64,000 nt of DNA from JANSWP01 sp041941305 (lineage in GTDB: Bacteria > Bacteroidota > Bacteroidia > Chitinophagales > Saprospiraceae): assembly GCA_041941305.1 (NCBI GenBank), contig JBGTQJ010000003.1, positions 62,001 to 126,000 of the forward strand, in the 5' to 3' direction. The position numbers and the translations under genes were made by a program. The notes under the pieces were generated by a model. That model ran no database searches. It worked only from the letters and a program-made list of their open reading frames with translations, and was not told where the DNA came from. Positions 50,827-60,900 of the stretch are shown in pieces. Position 1 is the first letter of the stretch. Each line of letters begins with the position of its first letter.

Positions 50827-51828
50827 ATGAAAAGCTTTTATCAAATTGCTTTAGCTTTCCTAACAATTTTATTCCTTGTAAACACTGCACAGGCAGATAT
50901 CATCCGTGTAAACAACGAAGCAGGTGCCAATGCAGATTACGACAATGCCCAAACAGCACATGACAATGCAATGGCGGGAGATACTTTGCATATTGAGCCT
51001 TCTGCATTGACTTATGGTACTTTAACAATGTCCAAAGAGCTCACCTTAATAGGTAATGGTTATTTTCTGGAAGATAATTTAGGGCTTCAAGCTAATCCCA
51101 AAGTCTCCCGCTTCGAGGCTATTGTTTTCAATGCAGGAAGTGAAAATTCAAAAATGACTGGATTAACGATTCATACTGGAATAAGAATAAAGACGAATGA
51201 TATTACTGTCGAAAGAAATCATTTTTTAACAGATTATGGACCCAGTACTTGTTGCAATCGTTCCTTTGGCTTAGAGGGAGACGTAACTAATATTTATATC
51301 CTTCAAAATTATTTACAAACCACTGTATTTAGTTTCAACGGTATTGCATCTTTTGTTTACATGTTCAACAATATTTTTCTTGGAAGTGTAAGTTTTCAAA
51401 CTGAAGACACTGATTTATACTTTGTTAACAATACGATGGTCACTATAACTATATCTAATGCCTTGGTTAGAAATAACATTTTAAGAAGTGGGGCTGCCAA
51501 TATTTTCAATAGTGTGGTAGAAAACAATATGAGTAACAGTACTCAGTTTCCTCCTGGAGATGGAAATCTACCCAATATTCCAATGAATACGGTGTTCAAT
51601 TTAAATTGTGATGTAGATGCGCAATTCTTGCTTCGACCTAATTCCCCAGCTCTGGGTGCTGGCTTCTACGGAGGCGAAGATATGGGACCATTTGATGTGC
51701 CTCCAGGTATGGGTTATGTGCCTTACAAACTCTCTGGTATTCCTAGTGTCCCAAGTATTTATGAATTGGAAGCTACGGTAAATGGGAACAATCTGGATGT
51801 GATCATCAGTACGAGATCGAATAATTAA
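50827..51828 (+). CDS. Secreted parallel beta-helix-like protein
   Basis: A 333-residue protein with a signal peptide (SFYQIALAFLTILFLVNTAQA). The opening DIIRVNNEAGANADYDNAQTAHDNAMAGDTLHIEPS and short repeating turns (ITVERNHFL, IYILQNYL, VYMFNNIF, LYFVNNTM, LVRNNIL) mark a pectate-lyase-like right-handed beta-helix, as in many Bacteroidota surface proteins. No catalytic residues were identified and no C-terminal sorting domain is evident. It precedes the giant repeat protein by 126 bp and may be co-expressed. Confidence 0.82.
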   Translation: MKSFYQIALAFLTILFLVNTAQADIIRVNNEAGANADYDNAQTAHDNAMAGDTLHIEPSALTYGTLTMSKELTLIGNGYFLEDNLGLQANPKVSRFEAIVFNAGSENSKMTGLTIHTGIRIKTNDITVERNHFLTDYGPSTCCNRSFGLEGDVTNIYILQNYLQTTVFSFNGIASFVYMFNNIFLGSVSFQTEDTDLYFVNNTMVTITISNALVRNNILRSGAANIFNSVVENNMSNSTQFPPGDGNLPNIPMNTVFNLNCDVDAQFLLRPNSPALGAGFYGGEDMGPFDVPPGMGYVPYKLSGIPSVPSIYELEATVNGNNLDVIISTRSNN

Positions 51829-51848
51829 ATATAGTCAGCACCTGAGCC

Positions 51849-51902
51849 GCAGGGTTTTGAACCCTGCAAGCGAAGATGATATTGCAGGGTTCAAAACCCT
51901 GC
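51849..51902. repeat. 21-bp perfect inverted repeat
   Basis: Bases 51849-51869 and 51882-51902 are perfectly complementary with a 12-base loop; each arm is itself a near-palindrome (GCAGGGTTTTGAACCCTGC). It lies 20 bp after the beta-helix gene. Lacks a T-run, so it is a processing hairpin, weak terminator or REP-like repeat. Confidence 0.6.
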
Positions 51903-51954
51903 TACCCGAGTAGTAATTTTTAAAACTTTTCATTAGCCAAAACCGCTAATTCTC

Positions 51955-54900
51955 ATGAAAATCATGACCCAATCTGCACTGTGGGTGCTGTTGGTAATGG
52001 GAGGACTTTTGCTTTTCCCATCATCAGCAAAAACACAAAATATCACCCACCTGGAATATTATTTTGATACCGATCCTGGCTACGGAAATGGTACCCCCAT
52101 TTCAATCACCTCTATGCCTGAAATAGACAGCCTGAGCCATTCAGCTGATATTTCTGGTCTTGCTGATGGTTTTCATTTCTTTGGACTTCGCTCCCGAGAT
52201 GAAAATGGAAGCTGGAGTGTGACCAATCATCACCTCTTCTTTACAGGTGGTCTGCCAGGGATGTCAGATTCACTACCTGATTTGGTACGCCTTGAATATT
52301 TTCTGGATGTAGATCCGGGTTATGGGAATGGAATTGCCATTCCTTTTACGCAGGCTACAGAAGTGTCAAATCTGGCACTCAATGTAGATTTGTCAGGCCT
52401 GAATGATGGTTTTCATAGAATTGTAATTCGGGCACAAGATGCATTTGGTTATTGGTCTTTGTCCAACCAGTATGTCTTTTTTTCGGGCGATGTTCCTTTG
52501 ATGAACAACCCAGAACTAAATATAACAGCGATAGAATATTATCTGGATAATGACCCAGGTTTTGGAAATGGGACACCAGTCCCAGTCACTGCTGCTAAGG
52601 ATCTTGGAGGCATTATTTTGAATTTGGACATAACAGCTCTAAATGATGGCTTTCATCGACTGGTTGTACGCTCGAAAGACGAAACAAGTGGCTGGTCTCA
52701 ATCCAACCAATTTCTTTTCTTTAAAAATGATGTTCCGGCAATGAGCAATCCAGTATCAGACATTGATGCAATGGAATATTTCATTGGAGCAGATCCTGGA
52801 TTTGGAAACGGGATGCCAGTGCCAATTACACCCGGAATGGACGTCAATTCGGTGGTATTGCCAATTGATATTACCGCTTTAAATGATGGATTCCACAATT
52901 TGGTAATTCGCTCAAAGAATTCGCTTGGCGATTGGTCTTTATCCAACCAATTTGTCTTTTTCAAGAGTGATATTCCTGTAATGAACAATCCATCTTTAAA
53001 TATTTCAGCAGTTGAATATTTTATCAATGTTGATCCTGGTTTTGGAAATGGTACTCCTGTGAGCATGACGCCAAATGCAGATATTAATGGTTTCATGTTT
53101 ATGGCAGACATCAGTGCTTTGGGCAATGGTTTTCACAATCTTGCAGTACGTTCGAAAAATGAATTAGGCGAATGGTCCCTGACAAACGATTTTCCTTTTT
53201 TCAAAGGGGATATTCCCACCATGGCCTCTTCTTTGCCCAACCTCATGGAATTGGAATATTTCTTTGATAGCGACCCTGGTGCAGGCAATGGAACTCAAAT
53301 AACTTTGCCAGCTGTGACGGACACAACTGGATTTGCAGTAGCATTGGATATTTCCAGTTTGAGTTTTGGCAGCCATATTCTATTTATTCGAACCAGGGAT
53401 GCATTGGGCAACTGGTCTTTGACACATGAGGAATATTTTCTAAAAATAGACCCTGCTACATTGCCAACTGCCAATATCAACTACATTGAATATTTTTTCA
53501 ACAATGATCCGGGGTTTGGAAATGGAACAAGTTTATCCTTTACACCAGGTACAGATTTACAAAATCAGGCTTTCAGTTTAGACATTTCCGGATTGGCGAA
53601 TAATCAGGTTCATCAGTTGTACATTCGAGCGAGGGATGAAAACGGACTTTGGTCTTTGTCGAATAGAAAAACATTCGTCAAAATGACTCCAATTCCAAAC
53701 CCTGTAGCGGCAGACCTGGATCGCATTGAATATTTCATTGATAATGATCCGGGATTTGGAATGGCGACTGCTATTTCATTTACATCAGGACAAGAGGTTA
53801 GTGGTCAATTTTTCCAAATAGATATTAGTGCTTTGACTACAGGGTTTCACACCTTATTCATTCGTTCCCGAGATGGAGATGGAAAATGGTCATTGAGTCA
53901 TTCTTTTATATTTTTTAAAGGTGCCTTACCGTCTGGAAATGATGCGGTGTCAGATATAGTTTTTATAGAATACTACTTAAATAATGACCCTGGACATGGA
54001 AATGGAATTCCAGTTTCATTTACACAAGGTACAGAAGTAGGCAATCTGGCATTCAGCGTTGATATTTCTGGTTTGCCCACAGGGTTTAACAGAATTGTGG
54101 TGCGGTCTAAAAATGCAGACGGAGAATGGTCGCTTTCTAATCAATTTATTTTCTTTAAAGATGATGTTCCGACTGTGACGAATGATTTGCCTGATATCAT
54201 AGCTATGGAATATTTTCTGAATGATGACCCAGGTTTTGGTAATGGAACTCCTGTTTCAATAACAGCTGGTACCCAGGTATCCAATATTGCGTTTCAAGTA
54301 GATATATCTGCCTTGCCTATGGGATTCAACCGACTGAGAGTGAGATCTAAAAACTCAAATGGAGAATGGTCGTTGTCCAATCAATACATTTTCTTTAAAG
54401 ATGATATCCCAACAGGGACAGAAAGCGATCCTGATTTAATGGCAATTGAGTATTTCCTGGACAATGATCCGGGTTTTGGAAATGGCATCCAGATTCCGGT
54501 TTCAGGAAAGGAAGTTGTTGACCATGCATTTGTTGTTGATGTTTCAGGTTTGAATGACGGTTTTCACAGACTGATTATTCGCACAAAAGACATGGATGGC
54601 AATTGGTCCATCACCAATCAATCCAATTTCTTTATTGGTGACATACCCACGATGAGTAATAATCTACCAGATCTCATCGCCATGGAGTATTTCTGGGATG
54701 ACGACCCTGGCTTTGGAAATGGAATTTCAATTCCAGTCACACCAGGTGTCGAAATCAAAGATCTGCTTTTGAACCTGGATGTATCCAGCTTAGGTAGCGG
54801 CAAACATATTTTGTCCATTCGCTCCAAAGCAGCTGATGGAGATTGGTCTTTAACGAATCAATATGTCTACAGCAATTTCGCAGATGATATTGGAGTTGCT

Positions 54901-57900
54901 GCCATTTTAGAACCAGTACCCGAATGTAGTTTCGGAATGGAAATGGTCACAATTCGCATTTTCAATTATGGAGGCATTGAACAAACGGGATTTGATGTAG
55001 CCTATGCGATAAATGGAGGTGCTCCTGTTGTTGAAAACGTCGGAATGTTGGTCTTGCCCGAAGGTTCTGATTCGGTGGATTACACTTTCGCGATGTCGGC
55101 AGATGTGATGGATTTGGAAAGCTTTACAATTGAAGCTTATACTTCACTTTCAAATGATATTGATGCCAGCAATGATACAACTTCACAAATTATCAATTGG
55201 TTGGTAAGTGATACAACCTTTGTAGGGGCAATGACTTGCGATCCTTCTATGGTAGGGGTTTCAGAAATGACCCTCATAAATCAGTACGGTTGTGACAGTT
55301 TGGTGGTCACAAATACCATCCTGGATACAGTACCTCCAGTTGCCATATGCAAGGATTTGAGTATTGATTTAGATGCAAATGGCAATGCCAACCTGGCAGC
55401 CAGCGATTTAGATGATGGTAGTACAGACAATTGTAGTGTCCAGTCTTTTTTAGCTTCGCCAAATACTTTCACATGTGCTGAATTGAATATGAATACCGTT
55501 ACACTGACGGTTTCGGATATTCATGGAAACACTGATACTTGTCAAAGTACCGTCACTGTTAACGATGTTGACAATCCATTTTTTATGAATTGTCCATCAG
55601 ATCTGACAGTAGAAGTGGTTGCGGGAGTTTGCCAGACGATGGCATTCTGGACACCACCTACGGCAGATGACAATTGCCCAAATCCAATGGTGACAAGTAC
55701 CCACAATCCTGGCGATAATTTTGCAGTTGGCGTCACACAGGTGACTTACACAGCAACAGATATTCCGGGGAATATTGGTACTTGTAGTTTTAATGTCACG
55801 GTTATCGTAGTTCAAGGTATAGATGCGACAGCTACTCCAAATCCGGCATGTTTTGGAGATGATGTTCAGTTACAAGTTGATAGTTTGCTAAATGCTACCT
55901 ATGTCTGGTCTGGACCAAATGGTTTTGCTTCAAATCTGCGTACTCCTACTGTTCAAAATATAGGCAATAATGAACTAGGAACTTACATTGTAGATGTTAG
56001 TATTCCGGGTTGTATGTTTTCCAAATCAGTAGATCTCTTGGGCGATTCAATAGCACCAATAGCAGTTTGCCAGGATGTGACCATTTATTACGATTCAAAT
56101 GGAGAAGCTACTGTCACTGCAACTCAGGTTGATAATGGAAGTACGGATAATTGTGCGATTGAAATGATGACTTTAGACCAAACTCAATTTGATTGCCAGA
56201 ACCCGGGTAACACTTTAGTAACCTTAATGGTAGAAGATACATTTGGAAATTCCAATAATTGCACTGCCACTATATATGCGGTGGATACAATCCCACCGAC
56301 CATCCCAGTATCTCCAATGAACGAGACAGTGGCTTGTGAGTTGGCAGATTTTGATGCATGGGTTACAGCCCAAATGAATGCCATCACCAATGCAGCATTC
56401 GACAATTGCAGCATTGCAAATATTTCCAACGACGCACCTGCTTGGCCAGGATTGGATTGTGATTTTCTCACAGTGACTTTTACTGTCGAAGACGATTCAG
56501 GATTGACAACTTCTGTACAAGGAACTTATACAGTCTTTGATGATGAAGCACCAGCATTACAAGGCATTCCAGCAAATGAAGTTTTGAGTTGTGAAGAACC
56601 GATTCCTGCTACTCCAGTGATAGGAATGGACATTACAGCAACTGATAATTGCGATGATTCCGTCAATATAACTTTTAATGAAATGTCCACCCAAACCAAT
56701 TCTGGAGCTTGTACGGATTTCAATTATACCATTACAAGAACCTGGACAGCGGAAGATAATTGTGGCAATTCCGTTTCGGAAAGTCAGGTGATTACGGTTT
56801 CAGATCAAACTGCTCCTTCATTTACCATTCCACAAGATGTGACAATTGAATGCAGTGAGGATTCTTCGCCTGCCAATGCGGGAATGCCCAGCAACGAAGA
56901 CGACAATTGTGATCCTAATCCGGTAGTTACTTATACTCAGAATATCATTTTAAGTGCTATCCCAACTGAATTCACAATCGAACGAACCTGGAAAATTGAA
57001 GATGTCTGTGGCAATGTTACGACCGAAACCCAAATCATTGAGATTGTGGACAGTACACCGCCAACTACCTTATGCGATGATGTGACCATTGAATTGGACA
57101 TGAATGGATTGGCAAGCATAGTTCCTTCAGATATTGACAATGGAAGCCATGATAATTGTAGTATCACCTCAGTCCTAACCCTGACTTTGAGTCAATCTGA
57201 TTTTGATTGTTCGCATATTGGAATAAATACAGTAACCTTGACCATCACTGACGAAAGTGACAATAGTGCGACCTGCACTGGAACAGTTACTGTTTTTGAA
57301 GATACACCTCCTGTTTTGAATTGCCCAGCACAAGCTATGGTAGATTGCAACATCAGCCAGCAGCCTTCTTTTGCAAGTTTGATGGAATTTGAAGTCATAG
57401 GTGGCACTGCAATGGATAACTGTGATGTAAATCCCGCCAGCTTCCAAATGATATCTGAAGTTTCAGACAATCAATCTTGCCCGGAAACGGTTACGAGGAC
57501 CTATGAAATAGCAGACTTTAGTGGAAATTCAACGACATGTGTTCATAGTATTGAAATAAATGATGAAGAACCTCCAACAGCGAATTGCCTGGACATTTCA
57601 GTCACTTTGGACAATATGGGCAACGCCCAAATCACCGCCGATGACGTAGATAACAGTAGTACAGATAATTGTGGGATAGTCGATAAAACAATTGACGTTT
57701 CTTCCTTCACTTGTAATGATATAGGTCCCAGACCAGTAGTTTTGACACTAACGGATGCTTGTGGAAATGAGTCAGACTGCACTGCCATTGTTTCTGTGCT
57801 TTATTCCACAGCTTGTCTACCTCCTGTCATTACGAATGATGGTGGACCAGAAATTGGCGATCCCTGTGTCTGTCGCACAAATGGTGCGTTCGATGAAGAA

Positions 57901-60900
57901 GTCTTTGTAGAAGCACCAAGTGGTCAGGGAATGACCTGGGTGATTCAATCTACTACCCTTCTTGACCCTGCTACTTTATTGCCCTATGCTGCGGGAACTT
58001 CTTTGACTGAATTTCCACAGGGAGGCGGCATCAGTTTGTATTCCATTCAGGGAATTCATTTGGATGGGCAAGGCTATCAAATTGCAATCGAAAATCCAGC
58101 TTATTACCCCGGACTCGTTTTGACCAAAAGCAATGTCTGCTATTACCCAGATGTTACTTTGAATAATCTAAGTGATACCTATTGCCTCAATTCTCCGGTA
58201 TTCACCCTGGAAGGAGATGCAAATGGAGCAGCAGGTACAGGTACTTTCTTTATCAATGGAACCCCTGCCACAGAATTTGACCCCATTCAGTTGGGCATTG
58301 GTTCTCATCTGATAGAATTTTCTTTTGATGCAGGTACAGCAAGCCCAATGGATCCATCTGACCCAGGTTGTGTTGCTACGGCTTCAAAATATGTACAAAT
58401 AGTAACTACACCTTCGCAACTTGCCTGTAATGACAGCATACTCGTTTCACTGGATTGGAATTGTGAGGCATTGATAACCCCGGACATGATATTAGAAGGC
58501 AGCTATGGCTGCTTCGACGACTATGTGGTTTATATTAGTAATGCCTCAGGGTCGCCGGTGCCTAACCCGGTGCCCGAGGCCTTTTCAAACCAATGGCTGA
58601 CTGTCACTCTTGAACATGCAATTAGCAATAACTCCTGCTGGGGCATGATTCAGTTGGAGGACAAGCAGCCACCTGAAATCCTCTGTGCAGGAAGTATTGA
58701 TATTTCCTGCTTAGAGGATCTAAATCTGGTTCCTGCTCCCAATGTGGTAGATAATTGTGATGATGAACCAGAAATCCAATTGATTGCTCAAAATATCCTG
58801 GATGATGACTTCTGTGATGACAACATAAAAATGATTCAGAGAAGCTGGGTGGCTTTTGATAGTCATGACAATGAATCCGAAATTTGTTTGGATACTATCA
58901 TCATTAACCGCCCAACGGAGGTAAACTTTCCTGATGATGTTGTATGGACATGTACACAATATGCTGCTTTTCCAAATATAATTGAGGTAGCTCCACTTCA
59001 TCCCTACATTACAGATGCAGACGCTATGACAGCAAATATGATTGAAGTATTTCTGGATGAAAACTGTGATGATGAAGACGAAATTGATGAGGATGATCCC
59101 ACAATAAATTCGTCTAATTCCCAAAATGGTGGTACTGGTTGCCCTGGAATAGGATTAGACGATGCTGATATTTTGGAACTGACAGGTTCAGGTATTATTT
59201 CAAATATCAATTCTACTACCTGTAATTATCAATTTAGCCATGCGGATGATGTCATAACAACTTGTGGAGATAATTTCAAAATCCTTCGAACCTGGACGGT
59301 TATTGACTGGTGCACGGGACAAGTGATTACAGGCAATTCAAGTGGAGAAGACAATGTTCAGTTTATTGAAGTTCGAGATAATGAAGGACCTGTTTTAAAT
59401 GTTCAATCTTTTGAATTGCCCGCCAATAATGATGGCGTACATTCTCAGGCTTGTACTTCCACTGAGTTGTTATTGCCTCCGGTTGTTTCCGATAATTGTA
59501 GTAATTACACCATTCAAATATTTACCTCAGTTGGAGAGGCTATTTATATTGGACAAGACGGTGCGCAAGGAGGTTTCATTCCTGCTCCTGGTTTGCCAAC
59601 TGGAACTCATATAGTGAAATATACGGCAATTGACGATTGTAATAATGTAACTGAATTTGATGTAGAAATCACAATTGTTGACAACAAAGCACCCGAAGCC
59701 ATTTGCGACTTCCTGACTGACGTCAATTTGGGCTCCACAACCCTCAGCCTGGTAGCTGCAGATATTTTTGACGATGGCAGTGTGGACAATTGCTGCATAG
59801 ACCGTTTTGAAGTCAAAAAACTGGAAGATGCATGCAATGTACCGAGCAATCTGATTTTTGGTGATAGCATTGCATTCTGCTGTGAAGAAATTTTGAATAG
59901 CCCAATTCCGATTGTGCTCAGGGTATATGATTGTGACGAAAATTACAACGAATGCAGCCTTGAAGTGAATGTTTCAGATAAGTTGCCCCCAATTAATATT
60001 CAATGTCCAACAACTGAAACCATTTCCTGTGACACCTATTGGTCAGATTACGAAACAGCATTGGCACTGAATCAATATGATGTATTGAATGATTTTGGAG
60101 TCGCTACTTTCCATGACCTATGTGGATATGATTTGGAAACTCAAGTTTCTGTCAACGTGGATGAATGTGGAAATGGAACCATTAATCGCAGCTGGCGCGC
60201 TACTGATTTGAATGGAAATGGACCTACTGTCTGTACTCAAATAATTCAGGTAGAACATGTTTCAGATTGGGTGGTAGAATTCCCGGCTGATTTGACAGTG
60301 AATTGTACGAGTGATGTTCCCAATTTTGGCGAGCCTACTATTTTCTTGGAATCCTGTGAATTGATAGCGGTTTCTTATGAAGATCAATTGTTCCAGGTCG
60401 TTCCGGATGCTTGTTACAAAATCTCTCGAAGATGGTCAGTTATCAACTGGTGTGTTGTTGGAAATGAGGTGGACGATGAAACCATTGAAGACTCTGAAAC
60501 AGTATTGCAAATCGATTTGGATGGCGACGGTGATAAGGACGACCGCACTTTCCAGGATAGTCGAACTTCCTCAGGTATTTCTGATACAGATATTGACCCT
60601 GACAATACAGATGGATTTATCACCTATCAGCAAATTATAAAAGTGATTGACGACGTGGAGCCTATCATCACATGTCCGGAAGATGATTTGGTCTGTGTGA
60701 TTGATGATGCCTGTTCTGTTACATTGGATTTGGATATTCCGGAAGTGGAAGATTGTAGTGAGGATATCAGCATTCAGGTAGAGAGTGAATTAGGAGATGG
60801 ATTGGGACCATTTTTCAATGTAGAACCTGGAGAGTATGAATTGATTTACTCTGCTCAGGATAATTGTGGCAACTCTGCCTCTTGTTCCACCGTGGTTACG

